Assembly (NCBI GenBank): GCA_018401375.1 | Contig: JAGYKR010000001.1 | Span: forward strand, 1 to 64,000 | Source of the DNA: Ilumatobacteraceae bacterium | GTDB lineage: Bacteria > Actinomycetota > Acidimicrobiia > Acidimicrobiales > Ilumatobacteraceae | Direction of reading: 5' to 3' | Length of the DNA stretch: 64,000 nucleotides | In this document: positions 33,007-42,900 of the stretch, piece after piece | Layout of the letters: every line of letters begins with the position of its first letter | Numbering within the stretch: position 1 is the stretch's first letter | The notes under the pieces: generated by a model | Databases searched by the model: none | What the model saw: only the letters and a program-made list of their open reading frames with translations | Told to the model about the DNA's origin: nothing | Translations under genes and position numbers: made by a program

Positions 33007-34985
33007 CGCAGGGCCAGTCCGGCCCGCTCGCCGTCCACCACAGCGGCGTGGGCGCGACGCGGGGCCACACAATCGCCTACCCGTTGGAGTGTGAAACCGG
33101 CGTTCGGTAGGGCAGCGACAGTGTGGAGCTCCTGGTAGAGCCATTCCACCGGGTGCGGGGGAACGGCGAGAACCACCCAATCGGGGGTGCGGGTCTGATG
33201 GGTGCCGGTCGGGTGATGGAGCAAGGTCAACGACGCCCCCTCCATCCCCATCGGCACGAGATCGGTGCTTTGGAGGATCCCCTTAGCCGTGGCTCGGATC
33301 CACCAGTTTTCCATGTCTAGGGTGATGCCGAGATCTTGGCCTACCACCATGCCGGGGGTGACGATCTCCACCTGACAGCCTCGATCAGCAAGCAATTCGG
33401 CCACAGAGGTCGCATGGTGGAAACCGATCTCATCCACGACCACAACCGACCCAAAGGGCGCAGCGGTGCCATCGAGGACATGGCGCACATCGGCTACCTG
33501 ATGGGCGTCGGCGGGGACCCACCAGGGGCGGCTCGGTTCGGCGCCGGTGGCCACGATCACGTGGTCGGGTTTTTCTTGTTCTACGAGACCGGGCCACACG
33601 GCGGTGTCGTAGCGGACCTCAACACCGAGGCGACGGGCTTCGGTCAGTTGGTTGCGGATCATGTCACCAAACTCGGCCCGATTCGGGACGGAAGCCGCAA
33701 GGCGGACCTGTCCGCCTGCTTGAGATTCACGCTCGTACACGGTCACGCTGTGGCCGTTGCGGGCGGCGGCGATCGCTGCTTGAAGACCGGCCGGTCCCGC
33801 ACCCACCACCATGATGTTCTGTGATCGAACCTGCTGGATATGAACGGGTTGGGTCTGCACGCTCATGTACTCGTGCTCACGACCAGTACGAGGGTTTTCG
33901 ATGCATCCGAGCCAGCGGTTGAGACCCATCCGGCCTACACATTCCTGATTACAGGACAAGCACAGCCGAGTCTCATCGGTAGCTCCGGCACGGGCTTTCG
34001 CAGCGAACTCGGCATCGGCTATCTGGCCTCGGACCACGCCCACGAGGTCGCAGTGGCCTTCGGCCAGAGCCCGCTCGGCTTGAAGTGGATCTTTGAATCT
34101 GCCCACGCCCACCACCGGCAGATCCACGGCCTTGCGAATCGCTGACGGGATGAACATCGCGTAGCCGGGCGGGATGTGCATTGAAGCTTCGATCATGAAC
34201 AGGCTGGCCGTAGCCACCCCGATCGAGGTGTTGATGTAGTCCACCTGTCCGGTGGCTTCCACGATCTGGGCTACCTCTACTGCATCATCGATGGTGGTGC
34301 CGTTCTCGATGAGTTCGTCCCCGCAGATCCGCACCCCGAGGGCCAAACGGTTACCGATCACTTTGCGAACAGCAGCGACGATCTCGGTCAGCAGACGGGT
34401 CCGATTGAGAAGGGATCCCCCATATTCATCGGTGCGGCGGTTCGTGACCGGGGACAAGAACCCGCGCACGATCGAAGAATGCGAGCACTGCAACTCGATT
34501 CCGTCAAAGCCACCCTCAGCGCAATGTTCTGCCACCAACGCATACCCGGCGATGATCTCATCGATCTCGGCTGCGGTGACTGCTTTGGGTACCTCGCGAA
34601 ACAGAGGATCGGCCACCGCAGACGGGGCCCACACCGGAAGTCGGGAGTACATGGAGGAGGCTTGGCCGCCGTTGTGGTTGATCTGAGCGAAGATCGGTAC
34701 CCGATGGCGGTGGACGGCTTCGGTGATCTTGCGGTAGCCGGGGATCACCTCTCGGTGAAAGCCGTGGATCAACTTTTCATAAGGCCAATCCGTCGGATGG
34801 GTGGAGTGCTCCTCGGTGATGATGAGGCCGGTGCCGCCTGCGGCTCGGGCGGCGTAGTAGGCGGCATGCTGGTCAGTGGGTAGGCCGTTACGGGCGTAAT
34901 TGGTGAGGTGCGCGCTGAACACGATCCGATTGCGTGCCTCAACCGGCCCCAACTGCAATGGAGTCCACAGATACGTATAGGACAT
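33003..34985 (-). CDS. FadH/OYE-type flavin oxidoreductase, mycofactocin-associated (second copy)
   Basis: 660 aa with the same plan as the 7200-9125 protein. An OYE barrel (YTYLWTPLQLGPVEARNRIVFSAHLTNYA, NHNGGQASS, GGFDGIELQCSHSSIVRGFLSP) is followed by a Cys cluster LCLSCNQECVGRMGLNRWLGC and a dinucleotide-binding half beginning VVGAGPAGLQAAIAAARNG. Two such paralogues are common in mycofactocin organisms. It is the first gene of the overlapping electron-transfer operon, so electrons could pass from this flavoenzyme to the ETF. ATG 34985 (MSYTYLW) is the natural start. The copies differ notably around the active site. Confidence 0.9.
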   Translation of the reverse strand: MSYTYLWTPLQLGPVEARNRIVFSAHLTNYARNGLPTDQHAAYYAARAAGGTGLIITEEHSTHPTDWPYEKLIHGFHREVIPGYRKITEAVHRHRVPIFAQINHNGGQASSMYSRLPVWAPSAVADPLFREVPKAVTAAEIDEIIAGYALVAEHCAEGGFDGIELQCSHSSIVRGFLSPVTNRRTDEYGGSLLNRTRLLTEIVAAVRKVIGNRLALGVRICGDELIENGTTIDDAVEVAQIVEATGQVDYINTSIGVATASLFMIEASMHIPPGYAMFIPSAIRKAVDLPVVGVGRFKDPLQAERALAEGHCDLVGVVRGQIADAEFAAKARAGATDETRLCLSCNQECVGRMGLNRWLGCIENPRTGREHEYMSVQTQPVHIQQVRSQNIMVVGAGPAGLQAAIAAARNGHSVTVYERESQAGGQVRLAASVPNRAEFGDMIRNQLTEARRLGVEVRYDTAVWPGLVEQEKPDHVIVATGAEPSRPWWVPADAHQVADVRHVLDGTAAPFGSVVVVDEIGFHHATSVAELLADRGCQVEIVTPGMVVGQDLGITLDMENWWIRATAKGILQSTDLVPMGMEGASLTLLHHPTGTHQTRTPDWVVLAVPPHPVEWLYQELHTVAALPNAGFTLQRVGDCVAPRRAHAAVVDGERAGLALR

Positions 34986-35021
34986 CGATCTCAAACTACC
35001 CAGTCGGCGGGTCCGGGTGGC

Positions 35022-35780
35022 TCACCGAGGGGTGATCTCCGCAAGGAAATCAGGGTGCTCCCAAGCCTCCACAACCTCCCGAAGGCGCCCTGATGTGGCC
35101 TGGTTCGTGAACCTGCCCGACAAGGTTACGAGATGGCGCGCGAGCAGTCCCTTGGCTGCTTTGGCGGCGTGGCCACCGAGCGCGCCAGCCCGGGTGCGCA
35201 GCGTCACCTCCAGCACCGGGAGGTGAGGAGGGAGGGCCTTTCGTTGCTCGATGGCAAGCAGGTCAACCACCGTGACACGCTGGGCGATCTCGGTCAGCTC
35301 GTCCTGCAGGCGTTCTCGCCAGTAGCGGGCCACAGGTCCGATCCCGGGGACCGAGGCCCCCATTTTGAGGCGGTAGTCAGGCACCGGATCATCGGCGGCG
35401 AAGATTCCACCGAGCCCCGAGGCGATCAGGATCCGGGAGCGCTGGGACGGTGTCAAGGTGGCGGGGTCCAGATGGTCCCAGACCACTCCGGTGTAGCGCT
35501 GCCAAGCGGGCAAGGTAGCGGCCCCGATCAAGGTCAGATTCGCTGCTTGGGCTCGATCCAGATGTGATCCCTTGACACCGAGCATGGTGGCGGTTCCGCC
35601 CTGGCAGTTGGCCAGTGCAGAGACGATCTGGAGACGGGCTGTCTCCGCTGCTGGCCCGAAAGCCCCGTGACCCGGAGCCCAAGGCGAAGATTCTCCGCCG
35701 GGGGCCTTGCCCTCGGATGGTGGGAGCAGAATCAGAAACTCCCGTGACAGACAGCGTTCTTTGAGCGAGGGAGTGGCCAT
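35022..35780 (-). CDS. yaaA: YaaA family peroxide-stress protein
   Basis: About 252 aa with the family hallmark LILLPPSEGK at the N-terminus, LDRAQAANLTLI, PAWQRYTGVVWDHLD, ILIASGLGGIFAADDPVPDYRLKMG and the C-terminal FTNQATSGRLREVVEAW. YaaA proteins limit free iron during peroxide stress and bind DNA in some bacteria. The start ATG 35780 leaves 20 extra residues before the LPPSEGK strand, so a later start cannot be excluded. It is divergent from the ferredoxin-P450 pair, 30 nt away. Confidence 0.88.
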   Translation of the reverse strand: MATPSLKERCLSREFLILLPPSEGKAPGGESSPWAPGHGAFGPAAETARLQIVSALANCQGGTATMLGVKGSHLDRAQAANLTLIGAATLPAWQRYTGVVWDHLDPATLTPSQRSRILIASGLGGIFAADDPVPDYRLKMGASVPGIGPVARYWRERLQDELTEIAQRVTVVDLLAIEQRKALPPHLPVLEVTLRTRAGALGGHAAKAAKGLLARHLVTLSGRFTNQATSGRLREVVEAWEHPDFLAEITPR

Positions 35781-35810
35781 TGTCACATCATGGCCGTCTA
35801 GGCTGGTCAG

Positions 35811-36008
35811 ATGCGAGTGAACTTGGACACGGAAAAATGTCAGGGCCACAACCGGTGCTACGCGTTGGCACCCGAACTCTTTGATGTTGATGACTTCGGC
35901 ACAGCTGTGCTGCTCATCGACGGGGACATCCCCGCAGAGCTTCATGAAAAGGCCCGTCTTGCAGTAGCCAACTGCCCCGAGTACGCAATCACCCTGGTGG
36001 AGGACTGA
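35811..36008 (+). CDS. Small ferredoxin, P450 partner ([3Fe-4S] type)
   Basis: A 65-aa ferredoxin with Cys10, Cys16 and Cys55 (CQGHNRC...NCPEY). His13 occupies the position of the usual fourth ligand, a pattern seen in mycobacterial/Streptomyces ferredoxins with an incomplete cluster ligand set. It would shuttle electrons to the P450 encoded by the next gene, whose ATG overlaps its TGA by 1 nt (TGATGA region). Confidence 0.92.
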   Translation: MRVNLDTEKCQGHNRCYALAPELFDVDDFGTAVLLIDGDIPAELHEKARLAVANCPEYAITLVED

Positions 36009-37219
36009 TGAGCGGCAGTATCTATGGCCCGGTGACTGATTGGGCCACCGATTTTGACCACGCCGAACCGGCCTATAACCCGAACGCTCCAGAGATCTGG
36101 TCTGAACTCGTGGAGGGTGGTTGCCCGGTAGCCCACTCGGATCGCTACGGAGGCATGTGGGTGCCACTCACCCACGAACTCGTGAAGGAGGTGGCCTATG
36201 ACACGACCAACTTCACCTCCCGCGGGGTGGTGGTGAGCACCGGCCGCCCGATCGCCGAACCTCCGGTGGGTCCAGCTCCCCCCATCACCAGCGATCCGCC
36301 TTTCCATCAGGTAGCGCGACGTCTGTTGTTGCCACCGTTCGCTCCCAAGATCATCGCCGGATGGGAGGACGAGATCCGCAAGTTGTGCCTCGGCCTTCTC
36401 GACAAAATGGGTGATGTCACCCCCGGTGAGACCGTGGTGGATGCAGCCGTGCAATACGCGCAGCACATCCCGGTGAACGTGATCGCACGGATGCTCGGCT
36501 TGCCCATTGAAGATGACGATCTGTTCCGTGGCTTTGTGCACACGGTCCTCGAGAAGGTCAACGTCTCGGTGGAAGAGCGTCTCGAAGCGATGCGGCCGCT
36601 CGACGAGTACCTGACGGTTCAAATTCAGGACCACATTGAGGACCCCCGTGACGACCTGATCTCCTATCTGCTCGGAGTGGAGATCGGTGGGAACCCGCTG
36701 ACCCCCGAACATGTCCGCGGAACCATCGTGTTGTTGCTGGTTGCTGGTATCGACACCACCTGGTCAGCGATTGGATCTTCGCTATGGCATCTGGCCAATA
36801 CTCCGGAGGATCTGGCCCGTTTGGTGGCAGAACCAGCACTGATCGACACCGCTGTGGAGGAGTTCCTGCGGGCCTATGCGCCCGTCACCATGGCCCGTCT
36901 CGTCGCTCAGGACAACGATTTCCATGGGTGTCCGATGAAAGCCAATGAATGGGTGCTGTTGCCGTTCCCGGCGGCAAATCGTGATCCCGAGATGTTCGAG
37001 AATCCCGATGACGTGGTGATCGACCGCATCGAAAACCGCCACTCTGCCTTTGGGCTTGGTATCCATCGGTGCTTGGGTTCGAACTTGGCCCGTTTGGAAC
37101 TGAAGATTGCGATTGAAGAGTTCATCGGTCGGTATCCACGGTTTGAGCTTGCTGGCGACGTGCAATGGAGCGTGGGTCAGATTCGTGGGCCTCGCGTGCT
37201 GCCGGTACGCATCTCCTGA
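36008..37219 (+). CDS. Cytochrome P450
   Basis: A 403-aa soluble P450. It has the I-helix oxygen-activation motif AGIDTT (about residues 246-251), the ExxR motif EEFLR, and the heme-binding loop FGLGIHRCLG with the proximal Cys at about residue 355. Bacterial class I enzymes of this type take electrons from a ferredoxin, here encoded directly upstream with overlapping codons. Possible substrates are lipids, terpenoids or steroids. The hydroxyl groups it makes could feed the mycofactocin-linked dehydrogenases in this window, which is inference from context. Confidence 0.94.
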   Translation: MSGSIYGPVTDWATDFDHAEPAYNPNAPEIWSELVEGGCPVAHSDRYGGMWVPLTHELVKEVAYDTTNFTSRGVVVSTGRPIAEPPVGPAPPITSDPPFHQVARRLLLPPFAPKIIAGWEDEIRKLCLGLLDKMGDVTPGETVVDAAVQYAQHIPVNVIARMLGLPIEDDDLFRGFVHTVLEKVNVSVEERLEAMRPLDEYLTVQIQDHIEDPRDDLISYLLGVEIGGNPLTPEHVRGTIVLLLVAGIDTTWSAIGSSLWHLANTPEDLARLVAEPALIDTAVEEFLRAYAPVTMARLVAQDNDFHGCPMKANEWVLLPFPAANRDPEMFENPDDVVIDRIENRHSAFGLGIHRCLGSNLARLELKIAIEEFIGRYPRFELAGDVQWSVGQIRGPRVLPVRIS

Positions 37220-37249
37220 AGTCGCATGACCTGATCGGCACTCCACATC

Positions 37250-37264
37250 TGGACTTTTGACCCT
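37250..37264. promoter_or_regulatory. DosR-like dyad upstream of the Usp gene
   Basis: TGGACTTTTGACCCT resembles the hypoxia regulator DosR site GGGACTWWAGTCCC (about 11 of 14 positions by eye). It lies 60 nt before a tandem Usp gene, a class often in DosR regulons. Low certainty. Confidence 0.25.
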
Positions 37265-37323
37265 GTGGTTCTGCGTTCTCAGAGATGAGACTGATGCAAG
37301 AGCACTTGAAAGGGTGGGGTCAC

Positions 37324-38187
37324 ATGAACAGGATCGTTGTAGGAGTGGATGCCTCTGAGGAGGCTCGGGCCGCAGTGAAATGGGCACTGGATCAATCGGT
37401 GGCGGGAGACCGCGTTGAGGTAGTGCACGCATGGGATGTGCCGCTCGTGGCGGGCTATGAGGTGGCGGTAGCGATCGATCCGAGAGAGATCGAGAGCGCT
37501 TCACGAGGCTTCCTCAACAAAATCATCGCGGAGATCGGGGATTCGCGACTCGAGCCCGTTTTGGCCCAAGGCCATCCGGGCCGGTCGATCGCTGAGGTGG
37601 CCGAAGGTGCCGACATGGTGGTGGTAGGCCATCGCGGTTCGGGTAAGGCCTCGGTGATTCTCGGTTCCACCGCAAACTATGTGCTGCACCATGTGGAACA
37701 ACCGGTGGTCGTGATCCGTGGCGACCATCACGACACGGCGCGCCACGTGGTGGTCGGCGTGGATGACCATCATCTGGAATCTGACGGTGGGGGAGGCGTC
37801 GATGAGAACCCCTCGGTGCGCGCGTTGCGCTGGGCGTACGGGCTACGAGGTGTGGAACGCATCGATGTGATGCACGCCTGGTTCGCGCCGGCGGTTGCTA
37901 TGGGCCTCTACGCCGGCGCTGGTGCCGATATGGAACAGATGGATCAAGCGGCTGTGGAGGTCATCGCCAAAGTGATGGAGGCTGCCGGGTCCGCACCATC
38001 TGGGGTGGAGGTCCGTCAACTTGCCGAGCGTGGGACACCGGGATTCGCATTGGTGGAAGCCTCGCGAGATGCAGACTTGGTCGTGGTCGGTTCACGGGGC
38101 CGAGGAGGTTTCGTTGGTCTGCTACTCGGCTCCACCAGCCTTGAGGTGGCCGCACATTCCCACTCCCCCGTGGCGATCCTGCGCTGA
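37324..38187 (+). CDS. Tandem universal stress protein (UspA)
   Basis: 287 aa made of two Usp domains. The first begins MNRIVVGVDASEEARAAVKWA and ends with the ATP-binding GHRGSGKASVILGSTANYVLHH. The second begins VVVGVDDHHLES and ends GSRGRGGFVGLLLGSTSLEVAAHS, so both G-x2-G-x9-G(S/T) loops are present and nucleotide binding is likely. The double-domain form is typical of actinobacteria, where many members are hypoxia-induced. ATG 37324 is preferred, with AAAGGGTGGGG upstream. It stands alone in a 105-nt intergenic space after the P450. Confidence 0.92.
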   Translation: MNRIVVGVDASEEARAAVKWALDQSVAGDRVEVVHAWDVPLVAGYEVAVAIDPREIESASRGFLNKIIAEIGDSRLEPVLAQGHPGRSIAEVAEGADMVVVGHRGSGKASVILGSTANYVLHHVEQPVVVIRGDHHDTARHVVVGVDDHHLESDGGGGVDENPSVRALRWAYGLRGVERIDVMHAWFAPAVAMGLYAGAGADMEQMDQAAVEVIAKVMEAAGSAPSGVEVRQLAERGTPGFALVEASRDADLVVVGSRGRGGFVGLLLGSTSLEVAAHSHSPVAILR

Positions 38188-38208
38188 AACCGCCCGTAGC
38201 GTGGGCGC

Positions 38209-39972
38209 ATGATCTGTGTCGACGCTCAGCGCGTCGGAATCTCCCAGCCCGATAAACCGCTGTTTAGCGATCTCTCCGTCACGATCAGTCGCGGCGATCG
38301 CGTCGCAGTCGTCGGAGTCAACGGCTCAGGCAAGACCACATTGCTGCGGCTCTTGACCGGTGCGCTGACCCCGGACTCCGGTGAGGTGCGTTTCGGTCGT
38401 GGCGTGCGCATCGCCAGTTTGCCGCAGGACCCGGTGCTGCCTGCGGGCACGGTGGCGGAATACCTCGGTGATTCCTGGGAGGTAGCGGCTGTGGCCACCT
38501 CGCTCGGCGTGCAGCCCTTGCTCGCTCGCTCTACGGATGCGCTGTCAGGCGGCCAGGCCAAACGAGTCGCTTTGGCCAAGGTCTTGGTGGGGGACCACGA
38601 TCTGGTGGTGGTGGACGAGCCCACCAACCATCTCGATTTAGAGGCCATTGAATGGCTGGAACAACGCCTGATGGCGATGTCGGCCGCTTTGGTGTTAGTC
38701 ACCCACGATCGTCACGTGTTGGACCGTTTGACCACTGCTCGGGGAGCCGGCAAGGTGGTGGAGATAGAGCGTGGCCAGGGATACGTGCACATCGCCGATA
38801 AGGGGGCAAGCGCATATCAGACGTATCTGCAGGCCCAACAGGACCGAGCCGAGCGAGCCGCCAGTGAGGAAGCCACCCGCAAGATCCTGGCCCGTCACGA
38901 GTTGGCCTGGTTGCGCCGTGGCGCACCGGCTCGCTCCACCAAACCCAAAGCTCGCCTGCGTAGCGCCGGAGAGATCATTGCCGGCGGTCCGGGGCCGGCG
39001 GATCTGCGCGATCGCAGCCTCGATCTCCAGATGGGAACCACGCGTCTCGGCAATCAGGTGGTGGAACTGATCGGCGTTGGCCACAGCTACGAGAACGGGC
39101 CGACAGTGTTCACCGATGTGGATCTGCTCATCGAACCGGGTGCTCGCCTCGGCGTAGTCGGACCAAACGGATCAGGGAAATCCACCTTGCTCGACATCGT
39201 CAGCGGCCGTGTGACCCCCACCACCGGAGAGGTGCGGCGCGGGGCAACGGTGGTCACCGGGTACGCCGATCAGCAGTCCTCACAACTCGATCCTGAGGCG
39301 ATCGTGAGGGAGATGGTGGCCGGGCCGCTGCGCCCCCCGGATCACGAGGATCGGCGCCTGTTGGAGCGGTTCTGGTTTGACAGCACCGCTCAGTACGCGC
39401 CGGTACGGATGCTGTCGGGCGGCGAGAAACGGCGTCTCCAACTGGTGATGGTGCTGGCCGCCAAACCCAACCTGCTCGTCTTGGACGAACCGACAAACGA
39501 TTTGGATCTCGACACCTTGCGGGCCCTCGAAGAGTTTCTTGACACGTGGCCGGGGGCGGTGATCTTGGCCAGCCACGACCGGGTGTTCCTCGATCGCACC
39601 GTGGACCATGTGCTCGAGATCACCTCCGACCATCGGGTGCGCCGGGTACCTGGCGGCGTGGAGGGATGGCTGGCCGGTCGAAGGTCTGGCGGCGCAGGAC
39701 CACGGCGAACCACAGGTGGCGACAGTCGAGCCTCGAAGCCCTCGGCAGGCCAACCCTCACCGTCCACCATCTCACGACAATTACGGACCACCGAACAGGC
39801 GATCGCCAAGATCACTACCCGTCGGGATCGTCTCACTGAGCAACTGTCCGGGCTTCAGGACCATGGCGAACTGGCGCGGATCGGTGCGGAGTTGACCGAA
39901 GTCCAAGCGGAACTGGATCGACTCGAAGAGACCTGGCTGGAGCTTGCGGAGATGTCCTCGCCAGCATTGTGA
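38209..39972 (+). CDS. ABC-F family ATPase (Uup-like)
   Basis: 587 aa with two ABC nucleotide-binding domains and no membrane segments. Walker A motifs are VGVNGSGKTT and VGPNGSGKST, signatures are LSGGQAKR and LSGGEKRRL, and Walker B motifs end DEPTNHLD and DEPTNDLD. The linker between domains (about residues 205-275) is Arg-rich, and a C-terminal coiled-coil (from about 520) is Uup-like. ABC-F proteins bind the ribosome or branched DNA rather than transport. It starts 21 nt after the Usp gene and is followed 20 nt later by the helicase. Confidence 0.9.
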   Translation: MICVDAQRVGISQPDKPLFSDLSVTISRGDRVAVVGVNGSGKTTLLRLLTGALTPDSGEVRFGRGVRIASLPQDPVLPAGTVAEYLGDSWEVAAVATSLGVQPLLARSTDALSGGQAKRVALAKVLVGDHDLVVVDEPTNHLDLEAIEWLEQRLMAMSAALVLVTHDRHVLDRLTTARGAGKVVEIERGQGYVHIADKGASAYQTYLQAQQDRAERAASEEATRKILARHELAWLRRGAPARSTKPKARLRSAGEIIAGGPGPADLRDRSLDLQMGTTRLGNQVVELIGVGHSYENGPTVFTDVDLLIEPGARLGVVGPNGSGKSTLLDIVSGRVTPTTGEVRRGATVVTGYADQQSSQLDPEAIVREMVAGPLRPPDHEDRRLLERFWFDSTAQYAPVRMLSGGEKRRLQLVMVLAAKPNLLVLDEPTNDLDLDTLRALEEFLDTWPGAVILASHDRVFLDRTVDHVLEITSDHRVRRVPGGVEGWLAGRRSGGAGPRRTTGGDSRASKPSAGQPSPSTISRQLRTTEQAIAKITTRRDRLTEQLSGLQDHGELARIGAELTEVQAELDRLEETWLELAEMSSPAL

Positions 39973-39992
39973 CACCGGCTTCATAAGATGGG

Positions 39993-42900
39993 ATGGGCAT
40001 GGCAGCGGACCTGAACCCGGACCAACTTGACGCAGTCACCCACCCGGGTGGACCGCTGCTCGTGATCGCCGGGGCTGGCTCCGGCAAAACCCGGGTGCTG
40101 ACCCACCGGATCGCCCATCTGCTGTCGGTGGGAGTGCACCCGTCACGGATTCTGGCGATCACTTTCACCAACAAGGCTGCCGCAGAGATGCGCGAACGGG
40201 TGGCCGAGCTCGTGGGGCCGGTGGTGTCGGCGATGTGGGTGTCTACCTTTCACTCGGCGTGCGTGCGGATCCTGAGGGCCCACGCAGCAGATCTCGGCTA
40301 CCCGAGGCAGTTCTCCATCTATGACCAAGCCGATGCGGTCCGGCTGACCGGATACGTGATTCGTGATCTCGGGCTCGACGCCAAGCGTTTTAGTTCTCGC
40401 AATGTCCACGGGGTGATCTCTCTGTGGAAAAACGAGTTGCGCACTCCGGCGGAGGCGATGGCCGAGAGCGACAACATCTTCACCCGCAAACAAGCCGAGG
40501 TCTATCAGGAATACCAAAATCGACTGCACCGGGCTGGGGCGATGGATTTTGACGATCTCCTCGTCAATGTGGTCCGGTTGTTCGAGGGTCATCCCGCCGT
40601 GCTCGAGGCGTATCGGCAAAAGTTTGAGCATCTTTTGGTTGACGAATATCAAGATACGAACCGGGCCCAAAACGAGATCGTTTTGCAACTCGCCGGTGGC
40701 CATCGCAACGTCTGCGTGGTGGGCGACACCGATCAGTGCCTTCCGGCGGGGACTGGGATCACAGTAATTGGGCCGGACCGACAGCGAGCCACGATCCCGG
40801 TAGAACACGTCCGTGCGGGCGATCAGGTGCTGGCATGTACCGGATCCGGAGAGCTTGAGATCTGCTCAGTGCAGCGGGTCATGCAGCGCCAGATGGCAGC
40901 GATCCCCGGGGACCGCTTATGGACCCTGACCACCGAATCGGCCGTCCTGCAGGCCACCGATGCCCATGTCCTGCCGGTACGCCGCAGGTCAGGACTACCA
41001 CATGTGGCGATGCCCGCAGCCGGCGACGTCTGGCTGACCATGTGGGGTCTGAAGGATCCAGAGGGCACAGGATTGCTCCACCTCCTCGAAGATGAAGCCG
41101 GAATGATCACCGTCTCGTCGGACTACCCCGAGATCCTTGGTCGCTCTAAGTCGCTGGCGGCGCAGCGGGGGGTCGAACTGGTACAACGGTTCAAGATCGG
41201 CGCCGAAACCTGCGAACTGTTGTCGATCAGCGAGATCCTCCCAGGGGATCAGGTCTTTGTGGAGAGGTACGGCAGTCTGGTTGGTGAGACGGTCACGGCC
41301 CTTTGTTCGGCACAGGACCAGCATCCCCAACCGGTCTTTGACCTTGAGGTCTCGGGAGGTCACACCTATCTGGCCGGCGGGATTCTCGTCCACAACAGCG
41401 TGTACCGGTTCCGGGGAGCGGATTTCCGCAACATCTTGGAGTTTGAAGACACGTTCACCGATGTCACAACAATCGTGTTGGATCAGAACTACCGCAGCAC
41501 CCAGACCATCTTGGATGCAGCGAACGCTGTGATCTCTCACAACTTGGAACGCCGACCGAAGTCGTTGTGGACCGAGTCCGGCGAAGGTGAGCCGATCCTT
41601 CGGTACCACGCCGACGACGAGGGCGATGAAGCCACATGGGTGGCGGGGACAGCGCGCAGCCTCAACGAGACCGAAGGCAGTAACTGGCGTGAGATAGCGG
41701 TGCTCTATCGCACCAATGCGCAAAGCCGGGTGATTGAAGAGGCGTTCATACGTCTTGCGATCCCCTACAAGGTGGTGGGTGGCACCCGTTTCTACGATCG
41801 TCGGGAGATCAAAGATGCAACCGCTTACCTTCGAGCCGTGGTCAATCCGGCCGATGAAGTCAGCATTAAACGGATTCTGAATGTCCCCAAGCGGGGGATT
41901 GGGGATTCGAGTGTGGCCAGACTGGACGCTTTCGCCCTCGAGGCGGGCGTGAGTTTCATCGAGGCCTGCCAACGCCATCTGGAGGCCGGGGTCACCGGGG
42001 CCGCCGTGCGGTCGCTGACCTCGTTTGTGGCGATGCTCGAACACCTCGGTGAGATCGTGGCCGCGATCGGCACTGAGGATGGCCCGACACCCGGAGACCT
42101 GGTGCATGCGATCCTCACCGAGTCTGGATACCTCGCCGAACTCGAAGCGGTGGACACGGTGGAGAGTCACGGGCGGATCGAGAACCTCGCCGAACTGGTG
42201 GGCTTCGCTCGGGAGTTCACGGTGCTCGAGGAGTTCCTCGAACATGTGGCGCTCGTGGCTGACACCGACGATCTTGCCGAGGTCGAGGATCAGGTGGTGC
42301 TGATGACCTTGCATGCAGCGAAGGGGCTCGAGTTCCCTTATGTCTTCTTGATTGGGGTGGAAGAAGGGATCTTCCCGCATGTCCGTGCTCTCACCAGCCC
42401 CGATGAGATGGAAGAGGAACGTCGCCTTGCCTACGTTGGGATCACCCGGGCGATGAAGCGTCTGTTCTTATCCCATGCGTGGAGCCGGATGTTGTTTGGC
42501 AGCACCCAATACAACCCGCCCTCACGGTTCTTTGATGAGATTCCGGGCAACTTGATCTCCGAGATTGGCAATGTGGCCGGGACCAGCGGTTATGCCCGAG
42601 GATTCTCTGCGGGTTCTTCACGCGCGACGTACGGTTCGTATGACCCCGACGAGGAGGATCGTGCTCGTCGGCCGTTTGCCGCACCGCCGGTTCAACGATC
42701 CCGAGAGCGCTACATCGACCGCGATGCCGTGGCCCATCGTGAACGGGTGGTAGACGCCGCCCTCAATGCGTCACGTCAATCGAATCCCGAACTCGCCAAC
42801 TCCCCGGCCAATTTTCAGGCCAATTCGCAGGATCTAGGCCTGCGCATCGGCGATGACGTCTCCCACCCAGCGTTTGGCGAAGGAGTGATTTTGGACATCA

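Noticed and set aside
40995-42380. Minus-strand open frame (461 codons) opposite pcrA
   Set aside because: The plus strand encodes a helicase with all motifs plus an intein; the antisense frame lacks any domain and is explained by codon bias.
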